Assembly (NCBI GenBank): GCA_003254925.1
Contig: QANZ01032720.1
Span: 142,904 to 206,903, forward strand
Direction of reading: 5' to 3'
Source: Chamaecrista fasciculata
Taxonomy: Eukaryota; Streptophyta; Magnoliopsida; Fabales; Fabaceae
Length of the DNA stretch: 64,000 nucleotides
Shown here: piece by piece, positions 24,501 to 35,768 of the stretch
How the letters are laid out: the number at the start of each line of letters is the position of its first letter
How positions within the stretch are numbered: position 1 is the first letter of the stretch
Notes under the pieces: generated by a model
Database searches by the model: none
What the model was told of the DNA's origin: nothing
The model's input: only the letters and a program-made list of their open reading frames with translations
Translations under genes and position numbers: made by a program

Positions 24501-26946
24501 ATTTCCTTACTTTCTGTGATATATTTGGGTCAGGTATTTAGTGATGCTGTACAAGCATTAAGGGTTTCACACAAGAAGATGAATCCCTTTAGTGTGCCAT
24601 TTACAACAACTAATATAGGTTCTGCTCTACTAGCAATGGATATGGTAAGCTTAAGCAAAAAGGCTTAAATGCATAAAATTTTCAAAACTCTATGAACTTT
24701 AAAATGTGATGAAAGACCTTTTGAACTTCTGATTTTGTATAAAAGAACCCATTTTGTTAAGATTTTAATTAAATTATGGAATAGTTCAGTGGCATATGGT
24801 TTACACTATTCAGGGTATATTTATGAGTATACCAAAACCAATGGCAGGGATGGATGGGCCCTAATTACTCAATCTCTACAGCTTGTGCTACAAGTAATTT
24901 CTGCATACTGAGTGCTGCAAACAATATAGTTAGAGGTGAAACTGTGAGTACATTGTTCAGTGCTATAAAAACTTGTCAATTTTTTTTAATCTTCAGTTAA
25001 TTCAGGTTTTTGAAATTAACATTTGAGAAAACCTACTATTTGGTCCCTAAATGTGTTCAAAACTACGATTTAATCCCTAGATATTGAAAATATACTTTTT
25101 GGTCATTTTTTTTTTTCAAGTGTCAACCATTTAGTCCCTAAAGTGTTATCCGTGGGAACTAAATAGTTGATGAATGTAAAAGAAAAATTGAAGATGAAAA
25201 AGTGTATTTCTAATTTTCAAAGAATAAATTGTAACTTTGGAACAAATTTAAGGACTAAAAGTAGATGTTCTCTTGAAATATCGAACTATGAAATGAATGT
25301 TAAATGCTCTTGAAAAACCTGTGGAATTGCAGGACATGATGCTCTGTGGTGGATCTGATGCAGCAATAATCCCAATAGGTACCTTTACTTTTGTGGTTTT
25401 AAAATAAATTTGAAATTGTTAAATTAATTATAATCACACTAGCAACCAACCATATGCAAAACAGGTTATACATTGAAATTTGAATAAGTCTGAAAATGTT
25501 TCTTCTACTTGTATAAATTTCATGATTAATGAGTTATCCTTTTCTTAACACATGAAAATGGAACTGCAGGCTTGGGAGGCTTCGTAGCGTTTGGAGCTCT
25601 TTCAAAGAGGAATAATGAACCAACCAAGGCCTCACGTCCATGGGACAGTGTAATGCATCCATCTTTTTATGTCTAAACTTTATATATCTATATGGCTATA
25701 ATATACTTAAGACTCCTTAATTTTAGGTTGAGGGTACAAAACACTCATAAGTTTTGAAAAAACAAATTTCCAAAACCTCCACCGTTAAATCACTTAGGAC
25801 TTTTGAGTTTTAGACCAGAGACACAAAACACCTATGAGTTCAAATAAATTGACAAAACGATGATAATTGATCGAAAGGCTAACAAAAGGGTGTTGAATGA
25901 TCGAAGTTGAAATATCAAAGGTATTTTGTGTTCCGACCGATAACTCAGGGGTTCTAACTATAATTTAACCTGCCTTTGCTATGAAACGTCTTGATAAATA
26001 GATTATGTGACAAAAAAATATTCAAGATATCTTTTTGCATGACAAGAGAGAATGTATAAAGAAAACTTGTGATTGATAAACTTGGTAATAAATATATTAG
26101 AAAACATGTGTTTTTTCCTTTAGGATCGTGATGGATTTGTTTTGGGAGAAGGAGCTGGGGTTTTGCTCTTGGAGGAAATGGAACATGCTAAGGTATCTAT
26201 ATATCTATCTTGCAGAGCTTACAACTTTGATAAACCCTAAAATCTGTGAAAATGATATAATTAGGGCTTTGTTCTTTTCCCTCTTTGATTTCACAGAGAA
26301 GAGGAGCAACAATATATGCAGAGTTTCTGGGTGGAAGTCTCACTTGTGATGCATATCACTTGACTGAGCCTCATGTTGATGGTAAGTATCTTTTGTTATA
26401 TATGAAGAATAATCACCATCTGATTTTGGCTTATCCTCTTTTCATATTCTTAAGAGTTCCACTTTCCAACTCACATAAAATCTTGGGCCCTATTTATTAA
26501 ATGAGAAAAAAAAACTAAATCTCAACTTTTAAAAATGGAGATAAACTGTAAATAGATCAAACCTCTGAAAGCTAGACTTTGTTATTACATAAGTGAAAAA
26601 TCATGTTATTTCTTGCTAAAATCATTCGTTGTTAAGCATGGACTAATTAAAAATATTTATATCTTTTTGACAGTTGAATTTATAAAAAAAAAATTGGAAT
26701 CATATATACAAAATAATGTTTTACTAATTAGTGATAGTATATCTCTTGGTCTGCATTATGGTACAGGAATTGTTCTTTGTATGGAGAAGGCCTTAGCTCA
26801 GACAGAAGTTGCCAGAAGAGATGTAAATTACATAAATGCACATGCTGCATCTACACTAATAGGTGATCTAAAAGAATATGAAGCTGTAATTCAATGTTTT
26901 GGAAAGAACCCAGAGGTAAAATTAATTAATTAATTATTAATTATTA

Positions 26947-27009
<63 letters not shown>

Positions 27010-27752
27010 NTGCAAAGTTTTATTTTTCTTAAAAAAAAAATTCCTTTGGTTCAAAATGGCTTTATAATTTCATATCTGAAGTGCCCTTCTGAAAGTATTT
27101 TTTTTTTCCTTTTGTCATTACAGGCAATAAAGACAGGATGGATCCATCCAAACATCAACCTTGAGAACCCAGACAAAAAATTGGTATGTTCCTCCCAAAT
27201 GACTACTATGTACTATTGAATTAATTATATACACATATTGTAATCAAGGGACAGTTCAAGATCCATACATTTTGATGAAAACCTTGAAAATTACAATTTC
27301 AATTTACAGCATGTCATATGTGTCAATCTATTCTATTTTTCATTGTATTAGAGTTGTGAAAAAATGAATTTAAAATTTGATATTCATAGACATGAATGGA
27401 GCACTAGTTGTATCATATCCGACAGAGACACTCACTCAAAATGAAATATCCTGCTTTCTGACTTGTGTCTCTCTATCATGTTCCATATGGTAGTTTTAAA
27501 CCCCATGTCAAAAAGATGGAGAACAAAATGGCTTTCAATATCTTATGTTATGGTGTTGGCCGTTGGGTGCTTTACTTTAATTCATGAAAGCTGTAAAATG
27601 CGTTGGATTGTATTCTGTAATTGAAGCAGGACACAAGTTTCTTGGTGGGACCAAAGAAGGAACGTTTGGACATAAAGGTGGCTCTCTCCAACTCATTCGG
27701 TTTTGGAGGTCAAAGCTCATCCATATTGTTTGCACCTCATGATTACAGGTGA
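21597..27752 (+). CDS. KASII: 3-oxoacyl-[ACP] synthase II, plastid (KASII), with one conserved exon missing
   Basis: Elongates C16:0-ACP to C18:0-ACP in plastids. Visible exons: 21597-21993, 22807-23009, 23590-23793, 24534-24644, 24848-24943, 25333-25378, 25570-25649, 26124-26192, 26297-26381, 26767-26915, 27124-27183 and 27630-27752 (1623 nt, 540 aa). A Ser-rich N-terminus fits a transit peptide; an alternative start is 21612. [15 protein letters not shown] opens the thiolase fold. The nucleophilic Cys is in STACATSN (about residue 318) and the first catalytic His in NAHAAST (about 456). The exon with the second His (the KSMxGHLLGA block) should lie between 26915 and 27124 but is absent; that intron holds a (CT)n tract and an N. 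The usual GFGGHNSS near the end is GFGGQSSS. Either an assembly gap or a decaying paralogue. Confidence 0.88.
22080..22335. mobile_element. Inverted-repeat element in KASII intron 1
   Basis: A degraded member of the group with 'CAAAACTGCAATTTTAGTCC' on the left and 'GTAATTTTG..TTTAAAGACTAAAAAGTAAG' on the right. Related copies at 25025-25275, 39545-39792 and 40835-41065. Confidence 0.5.
23034..23496. mobile_element. 463 bp element with 20 bp inverted ends in KASII intron 2
   Basis: Ends are ATACAAAATTTACCATGAGG and its exact inverse. TAA lies directly outside on both sides, as for PIF/Harbinger. The interior 23094-23389 starts TGTTAGG and ends CCTAACA and is followed by a primer-site-like TCAGGGTCA, so it may instead be a solo copia LTR nested in a small element. 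Confidence 0.55.
23908..24275. mobile_element. Inverted-repeat element, family D, in KASII intron 3
   Basis: Left end GGCTAAAATGCATAAAACTC, right arm with 'AAAGTTCAGGGAGGTTTTG'. Related copies at 44486-44842 and 48725-49021, and a broken piece at about 24660-24790. Contains an (AT)n tract. Non-coding. Confidence 0.6.
25025..25275. mobile_element. GAGAAAACCTAC-type MITE in KASII intron 5
   Basis: Left GAGAAAACCTACTATTTGGT, right 'GGACTAAAAGTAGATGTTCTC', partly matched inverse. Shares its terminal sequence with the larger element at 34406-35529. No clear target duplication is left. Confidence 0.6.
26948..27009. repeat. (CT)n microsatellite ending in an N
   Basis: About 60 bp of CT repeats directly before the ambiguous base at 27010, within the intron that should contain the missing KASII exon. 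Confidence 0.95.
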
Positions 27753-28716
27753 AAGAAATCAACTAAAGAGAACAGAGTCAGAAGCAGGTCAATGAATTGT
27801 GTTTGGTTTAAAAGAATCCTCATTTTGAAATACAAGCTTCCTCATTCTGTTACATACTATAGCTATTAGCTATAACTGCTGCAAGTAATCTGCACATTGC
27901 TACCACAAAGTTTTTAGGGACACTACTCTATCTTAGATGTAAAAAGGGACTGGGCAACTTTTTTACTGTTTCGAGTTTTATTTGAATTTTACGGTTAGTG
28001 TATGATATACAAATTTCAATTTTTTTAATATTCTAAGAGAATAATAATCATTGACAAACATGAGATCTAGATTCCCCATCTAGCATCCACATGTAATAAC
28101 AGGTTAAAAGCCTAAAAGTAAATGACTAATGCTGTAATTACCTTGTTCTTAAATCTGCTTCTTTCTATATTTTAGAGGTGGAGACAAAGCATTCTGTAGT
28201 TTTCAGTTACTCTAGAATGTACAACAAATATGTGACGCAAATCATATATAGGTAGTGTTTCCAGCAAGATCAGGCGTTCCACACTGCTAAAAATCCTACT
28301 TGTAATAAGCGTTATATCCAAATAGCCAATATAGAATGGAATTCACATTGAATAAAAATATTATCTAAGGGGTTATATATTTGACTCATTAACGCAATAA
28401 TCCTGAAAACAATTGGGAAGTGTTAAGCACAAACGAAGAAATGCCTATATGCGTCCCCAAGGACATCAAGTTTTCTCATATATTGGCTCCTTAACCTAAA
28501 GGTAAAACATCACTTTTCCAGAAAAAAAGCTGATACAACCACGCTCAGATTTAACAGAGGATAATCTTTTCTTAACAAAATTCAGAGAAATAGCAATTAT
28601 CTCACTTGTATATAGGTGTCCACTATTCTGTGCTAATCTGGATAGTCATGTGACAATGGAAAGTAAAGGCAGCAAGGGGCCGAGACAAAGTATCATACAC
28701 TATGTACCGGGAGTTA
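27753..28716. other. Gap between convergent KASII and SEC22
   Basis: The 3' UTRs of the two convergent genes must lie here. No further gene is seen. Confidence 0.6.
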
Positions 28717-30753
28717 TCACCAAAGCTTAGACTTTAACCAGAAAAGCACGAAGACAACTCCAAGAACGATAGCAACAGGTGCCCACTTCCGAATCAGAGC
28801 CTACATTCAAGATTTGAATTACAGTGTTATATATTCGCATGATATTTGAATATAACCGATCACTTCTGATCACTTCTGATCACTTCTGATCACATGGCAG
28901 GGTGAATTTGAGCTCCATCAACAGATCTTTCTTGTTATAAAAGAAAATCATGAAATGGAAAAACATAGAATCTTGACAGCGTTGTAAACCATATATAGGG
29001 TTTTGTCTACAATAACCGATTAAAGATGTTGTCACATCAGTGAGTCACTCAACATCGATGGATTTAAAAAAAAAGAAAAGAAAAGGAACACCAAAATTTA
29101 GGGAAGTCCATGTTCAAAAAATATTATGATTAAATAAAGGCCAAAATATCTTTTAAAATTTGGGGTTACAAAGTCATAAACATGCAACAATTTCTCATCT
29201 TTATATGCCACCTCTGACCTATCTAGATTGTTGGAAAGATCTATATAGCCAAAGAGTACAGAACGGGTCATGCTGCAACTTTGAAAAAGACTACTGTTCA
29301 CTTAAATTTCTCTCATATGAAGCATGTTCATTGAATAATTGAATGTTTACAAGTTTAAAACTAAAGGCAGGATAGCTCCAGATAAATCACAATCAATTAA
29401 CATGTATCAGCAGTAGCAAATAAACAAATACAACTAAGTAGTGAAAAAAGCTGGATATATTGTGTATTAAATGACTAACCTGTCGATTTAAATCTCTTGC
29501 CTTATCAGCATATACGCGAGATTCTGATGTTAAGCGGCTGGACATTTGGCTAACCTCTGCAGGTTATCATTTAACGAAAATGTACAAGCATATTGCAGCA
29601 CAAGCAAACAGCAGACAAAAGACTAAAAATAAGCTGTTCAATAAATAGATAAAAAGTCTTACGGTCCAACTGTTCACCAACACCAAGAACTTCCTGCACA
29701 TTTCGAGTCATGATCTGGTGGACTTCATAGAGTTCATCATTCAGCTTTGCAATATTGCGCTGAGTATGGGTATCCTGGTACAATTTCTTTGTTTTCTGTA
29801 TAAATGTGTCTTTTAAGTAATTAAAAGGGAAAAAAAAAAAGAAGGGAAATTAAACACCAGCAAGAAAGATGAACAGTATATCATACACAAAATATGATAG
29901 AATATAGTGCAAATTTAAACAGCAAGTGTGAAACGTGATATATACCAAACTTAATGAAGGCATAAGGTCTGGCAGCAGTTTCAATTTGAGACCCATTAAC
30001 ACGCTCAAACTCATTCCTANAAAAAAAAAAAAAAAAAGTCATGGTTTCAACAGTTGTAAGCAAAAAAGTAAATGAGAAACCGGTAAAAGCAGCAAATTGT
30101 AAATAGTGAAGCATTGGGACTGCATCATATTTTGTACGCATATTACATGTCTAAAATCCATCTTGCTTATGATTCAACATCCAAAGGAAATTCTGATCTA
30201 CCAAAATGTGCGGGGGGTGTTGAAAACACCAAAATATTTGCAAAGAACAAAAGGAAATGTCAAGAAAGAATAGTGTGTCTACAGACAGCAGGCAGCAGGG
30301 CCAGCAAAATATTTAAAGATGAACATAATATTCAGATGCACGTTAAAGTACAGCAAACTACAGACACTTGACAATTCTCATCATCATTGCTCTTTGTTGT
30401 CTCTGAGATTACCATTACTGAAACAATATCAACATGATGGCATCCTCGTTCCTCAGTGACTAGAAGTATTTTATAATACACAGTGGAACGAGTAGAATCA
30501 CCAAACAATTAGCATATCATTACTACTCCATAAAACAGTCATGGAATGTAAACAAAGAAGGATACTGAAAAATGTAAGGGCCAGTTTCAATTGACATCCT
30601 TGATGCTTCATTTTGTCCCCTTGAGAGGTTCTTAAACAAAGCCTTAACTTGTTGCTTGTAAAACTCAGCATCTCTAAGATCACGACCATCATCCAGTCCC
30701 TCAACTAGTGGAAGACCATCAGTAACACGAGCTATCATAGTCAATTTAACCAT
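28717..30753 (-). CDS. SEC22: R-SNARE SEC22 (25.3 kDa vesicle transport protein), one exon missing
   Basis: Visible coding exons: complement of 28717-28800, 29480-29556, 29663-29809, 29946-30016 and 30566-30753, 567 nt, 188 aa. Start MVKLTMIARV opens the longin domain. The SNARE motif runs through NIAKLNDELYEVHQIMTRNV to the DLNRQ end, with the zero-layer Arg in the QIMTRNV block. The tail ALIRKWAPVAIVLGVVF anchors it in ER/Golgi membrane. The family is about 218 aa; the missing 30 or so residues are the end of the longin domain (block from the expected IIEGRVCYLT to EDLK). They should lie between 30017 and 30565, where there is an N at 30020 and no matching exon. The donor after exon 1 is CA|GTATCCTTC, a U12-type match. 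Confidence 0.9.
28858..28893. repeat. 10 bp tandem repeat in SEC22 intron
   Basis: GATCACTTCT is repeated about 3.5 times. It lies just 5' (on the gene strand) of the last exon. Confidence 0.95.
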
Positions 30754-31848
30754 CTTTTTCAATGCGAAATGTCCCTCTTCTAGTTTTAGAATTTGCAAGC
30801 TGCAACAAATGTTCAAAGACCACAGTGAGTAACAAAATTTGTCAGAAGCACACATGAGGGAGGATTTGGAGGGGGGGGGGGGGGTGTGTTAAGCATAACA
30901 AAAACAAATATACTTGACAACCGAGGAAATATGTCCTCCAATACTACAACCTTAGGGCATCTTAACTTTGCAAATAGGCGTGAGCAATTATCTACTTTTT
31001 TTTAACCATTATAGTATAATTTTTAACCAAACTAGATTAGTCTCTACCAAGAATCAAAAGAACGCCACACTTGGAAGATTTAGAAGTCCAAGGATCCCAA
31101 TTAAAACCCCAGAATTTCAAATTTCTGTGTAACTCTAATTAGGGAGAATGAGAAGGAAGGCATTAGGAACAACAACCAATATCCTATGAGTTGGAAGCAG
31201 TTTTGCCTAAATTGAATAAAGAAATGACTTACGTCATAAGAACAGAAATGAGCAAACATGCTCAATTCGAATAATTTCAAATAACAGGAAATCGCTTTCC
31301 ATTCCTTTACATGATAAATAATATGTAAACTATGATCTAAATAATAGTTACATCGTCATTAAAAATGCAGGACGCATATTTTGCTCCGGCAACCCATGAA
31401 TTCTTCAAGATTCAGAGCCCAACGCAAGAAATTAGCAAGCAATTACTGCCTAAATTCATAAATGATCAAAACATTGGTAAGACCAGGGTTTTAGAATTAA
31501 ACACAGCATTTGGGCTTTGCATTCTAGACGAAAAACCTAAACGAGAATTTGGAACTAAGACCGTGACAGACTACTTTATTCAGATCTTGTACGTCTAAAT
31601 TATAAAATTTAACGATACTGCGCGAAAAGGCATCAGGTCGTTCAGCTGATAAACGGTCGCGATCATCCAAATTTTCACTTTTCAGTGTCCATTCAAGGAA
31701 GAAAAGAAAAATAAAAGAAATAACCCAATATTTTGATGCTCCGGCAGTTTCATTTCAGGAACAAGTAAGGAGTGAAGATTGAAGAATGAATGATGAAAGC
31801 AAGGCAGAGTGTGATTAAAAAGAGTGAAAGGAAGAAAAGGAAGGGGTA

Positions 31849-31960
31849 ACCTGAGGAAATGGGTGGCCGGAGATGCGCAGGAAATGGCGTCGTCGGCGTC
31901 CACGCAACTGATCCACCCGGCGGCCGATCTAAGAATTGACGGAGAGAGAGAGAGAGTGAT
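31849..31960 (-). other. Probable SEC22 5' UTR exon
   Basis: GC-rich sequence ending in TTTCCTCAG|GTTACC, a good donor. A matching acceptor TTGCAG lies near 30800, just before the SEC22 ATG. It contains a short upstream ORF starting at 31903. The transcription start would be near 31960-31990. Confidence 0.45.
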
Positions 31961-32168
31961 CTACAGAATCAGATCTTTTGTATACACTATACAATACAAG
32001 ACTTCCGACGCGTATTTTCTTTTCTTCCTCGCTCGCTATTGAAGACAAAGGCACACAAGGTAAGAAAATCCTTTTTCCGGGAATTTCTCAATTGGTCTGT
32101 TATAAGTTGAGAAAATTTATTATTCAGTCCCTTGATTTGTATCCAGCGGCTAGCCAACAGATAACTTT

Positions 32169-32345
32169 TTAGGGTAAATTATATTTTGGTATCCTCTTCT
32201 ATGGACCAGTTTCATTTTTGTACCATGTTCTTTCAAAAGTGATACTTTGTTATCGTATTCTTTATACCGTTAACACTATGGTACCCAAATACGTTTTTTG
32301 TTAAGTTTTGATGGTAAAGTCGCACGTGATTATCACGTGCACAGT
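32169..32345. mobile_element. Truncated family A element with a perfect palindrome
   Basis: Begins TAGGGTAAATTATATTTTGG like the family A elements, but no right end is found. Near its end is the perfect 19 bp palindrome GCACGTGATTATCACGTGC (32322-32340), which holds two CACGTG G-box cores. Confidence 0.5.
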
Positions 32346-32491
32346 AAAAACACTCAAATGTCCATTTTCCTCTCATTTTCACAATTCAATCGGTAAAATA
32401 CTTCAAAATCCTCGCACTTCGAATTTTAATATTTTTCACGATTTTTGAGTGGGTTAATTTTAATTTTGACTATCACGTATAATCCTTTTCT

Positions 32492-32643
32492 CTTTTTTTT
32501 GTTGCCCAAGGTATCCCCAACCCGATAAGTTAATGACTAATTCTTCGCGAAGTTGTGCTACATACACAAGGCGGGATTCGAACCCCAACACTTACTTAAG
32601 CGACCTAGTGAGTTTGACCACTAGACCAACCATACTTCATTGG
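32492..32643 (-). mobile_element. tRNA-derived SINE, 152 bp
   Basis: On the minus strand: A box TGGTCTAGTGG, B box GGTTCGAATCC, then a unique body and a short poly(A). A 14 bp target duplication flanks it (TATAATCCTTTTCT 32478-32491, TATACTCCTTTTCT 32644-32657; one mismatch). This is strong evidence for target-primed insertion. Confidence 0.9.
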
Positions 32644-32657
32644 TATACTCCTTTTCT

Positions 32658-34102
32658 ATTAAGTAAGCAACATTAGTTACCTTGATTCGGCAAAAAAAGA
32701 AATAGTCGTTTAGAAGGAATTTTTTGGTGTTAAAATCCAAAATATGTCAATTTGTAAATGAAATTATACTAAACTCATTAAAATTTGTTGAGCCTTGTGT
32801 CCTCTTAATGAAGAAAAGCAGCAAAATCCTTTAATCATAACAATATCATGAGATTCTCTGAAAAACAGAATCTAAATCTAAATGATCGAATCCCAATTGT
32901 GTGTATGAAATTATGTATGTAAGCCTAGGATTTGGACGAATTTATTTTTAATATTTATATATGGATTCTATTTTTTTTTGGTGGAATACTATTTAATTTT
33001 ATACTACTTGATTTTTTATTCTATTTGTAATGATTATATTAGGAACATATGTAGTAATGATTTATTAATGGAAATAAAGGGAAATCTACCTTTTTATGTT
33101 TTGTCCACAAATTTTGGGGTAAATTTCAATTGCATCCCTAAAGGGAAATCTACCTTTTCAATTGCATACATTTTTATGTTGTTGTCAATTGTGTTGATAT
33201 TTGATATTTTCACTCATTTTAACTTTAGACCCTAACTCCTAATTTTTTAACCAAAAAACTTTGGTTAATTAATGAATATTTTGGATATATATAGATATGT
33301 CAAACATGTTTTCATAATATATATGGTTCCTCTTTTGTACAACTTCAGTTCCTTCTTTAGCTCAAGATCCGAGGACTCTGTGTTGTGCAACTCGACTTGA
33401 AGATATTAGCTCCATTCAAGATCAATCTTAACTCTAAGTTAGTAATTTTATCTTTCGCACACAATATTCTTTTGCTCGTTTGGTTTGGTTTGGTTCGACT
33501 CTCCTTTATATTTTCATCCAGATTCAATAATATTTGCTAATTACAAGACCTGGCTTATTATAAAAAAACTGATGTTTATTAATTTGATTTTATAAAATAT
33601 TTTTAAATACTTACTTAATAGTTAAGCTAATTTAATTGAAACATTTGTTCAAAATTCAAACAACTCAATGACAAAAAAAGGTTCGAAGAAAAGCTTTAAA
33701 ATTTGAGGACTTTATAGCTACCTTCCTTTCACAGCAAGGCTTATTAACTCCCATTAATCTCATCTCTTTTGTTCGATCTTCCCCATATCGGCATTTATTT
33801 GCTCACTTTCTTCCTAACCACTTCATTTCTGTATATATAATATACCTTATGGATCTGGCCAAAAAAAATATATATACCTTGTGGATTTTACTCTATAAAT
33901 AATTATTTGTATCAAAATATCATAAATTAATATCTATAAAGTTGAAAGAACAAACTATGAATAGGATTTATCATTAGATTTTAATTAATAATTTTAACAT
34001 TATAATAATATATTTAAAAATTCAAAATTAAATTTTATCTTTTTCTATCTAATTTGATAATTTTTTTCAAAAATAAATCATTTATATATATAATTATATA
34101 TA
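32658..34102. other. Intergenic, AT-rich
   Basis: No gene, no structured repeat. Short ORFs here are in very AT-rich sequence and look random. Confidence 0.5.
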
Positions 34103-34389
34103 GAGTAAACTAATAATTTGGTCCTTGAAAGATCACCGAACTAACAAATTGATCCCTGAAAGATTGAAATGTATAATTTAATCCCTAAAAGATCTAAACT
34201 GTATACTAATTAATCATTTTTATGGACTAAATAGTCTTTTTTATGGATTAAATAGTATACGTTTTAATCTTTCAGGGACTAAAAAGTATACCGTTTTGAT
34301 CTTTCAGGGACTAAATTGTACATTTCAATCTTTCAGGGACTGAGTTGTCAGCTCGATGATCTTCCAGGGACCAAATTGTTAGTTTACTC
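34103..34389. mobile_element. Mutator-type MITE, family C, 287 bp
   Basis: Ends GAGTAAACTAATAATTTGGT and, inverted, GAGTAAACTAACAATTTGGT. A perfect 9 bp target duplication TTATATATA lies at 34094-34102 and 34390-34398. Tracts such as 'CTTTCAGGGACTAAA' repeat within. Related: 40250-40493, 41757-42071, 42793-43051 and a decayed copy at about 47690-48000. Confidence 0.85.
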
Positions 34390-34405
34390 TTATATATATA
34401 TAAAA

Positions 34406-35529
34406 GAGAAAACCTACTTTTTGGTCCCTCAATTGTTACTGAGTCAACGATTTGGTCCATGAATTGTGGGAAACTACAACTCAGTCCCTCAATTGTACAC
34501 TTCTGTCTACGTTTTGGTCCCTCAAGTGTTAACCGTCAGTCATTAGGCTATTAAATGATGATGTGTTACTGTTAAGTAGTGAAGTGGCTGTTTAATAATG
34601 ATGATCCTACTCATATTTCATTTTACACATCACATTTTGTTTTTTTTTTCAATATACACATCATATAATCATATAATATAATTAAATTAGAAAACTAAAT
34701 GAAAATTGATGAACTTTTATGGGTTTGGGTTCAAAAGTTCATCCCTCCTACCAAGAATCTAAAATCAGTGAAATGAGCAAAATCTAAAAAAACCCTACTG
34801 CATCGTCATCATCTCCCTCATTCTCTCTCCCTTTGCGAACGACTCAAAAGGGTTTTACGGCTCAACCCCCATATCTTCTTCCCAAGATTCAATGCGTGTG
34901 AGAAACCAGAGGTATTTCTTAAATCTATTCTTCAATTTGAGTTTCTCTCTTTGGGAATCTAATGCGTCATCAAGAAATAGAAAAGGAGATGATATGACGT
35001 ATTAATTAGATCGGTTTCGCGGTGTGGAAAATTAGGTTCCCTTTTGTGTTTGTTTGTATGATTTCTCGATCGGGATTTATACGGAAGCACATAATAATGC
35101 TTATGAAGTTTCTTTATGAAATTCTTTGGTCTTTGCTTTTTTCAGGTTTTGCTCATTTCACTAATTTCAGATCCTAGGGTTTGGTAGGAGGGATGAACTT
35201 TTCAAGCTAACTCACAAAAGTTCATCAATTTTCATTTAGTTTTTTAATTTAATTATATTATATGATTATATGATGTGTATATTGGAAAAAAAAAAACAAA
35301 AATGTGAGTAGGATTGATTATTTGGATACCAACTCAGCATTTAACAGCCACTTCACCACTTAACAGTGACACATCATCACTTAACGGTCTAATGACTGAC
35401 AGTTAACACTTGAAGGACCAAAATGTAGACGAAAGTGTATAATTGAGGGACTGAGTTGTAGTTTCCCACAATTCAGGGACCAAATTGTTGACTCAGTAAC
35501 AATTGTGGGACCAAAAAGTAGGTTTTCTC
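34406..35529. mobile_element. Mutator-like element, 1.12 kb, long inverted repeats (Pack-MULE candidate)
   Basis: Ends GAGAAAACCTACTTTTTGGT and its exact inverse; pairing arms extend for roughly 350 bp (to ATCCCTCCTACCAA near 34742 and its inverse near 35187). A perfect 10 bp duplication ATATATAAAA flanks it (34396-34405, 35530-35539). The unpaired core (about 34780-35180) looks like a host 5' exon and intron, with CAGAG|GTATTT at about 34912 and TTTTTTCAG near 35144. No transposase. It lies 230 bp upstream of the ALKBH1 start codon. Confidence 0.8.
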
Positions 35530-35768
35530 ATATATAAAACCTTACACCTTCCTCACTATTTATTTATTTATTTTTGGGCCAATTTCCTCACTCTTTATTA
35601 ACCTGCATTAATCCCACCCAACTCTTTCGTTTGGTCTTTCACTCTTTCCCATATATAAGCATTTCTTCGCACTCTTTCTTCCATATTCTCTCTTTTTCCC
35701 TTTGATATTTGAATTGATACAAATACTGAAATACACCAGTCTCTCAGCTATTTCGTAAATTAGGGCAA

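Noticed and set aside
32580..32630. tRNA gene (B box GGTTCGAATCC)
   Set aside because: The A and B boxes are there, but there is no cloverleaf; the poly(A) tail and target duplication show a SINE.
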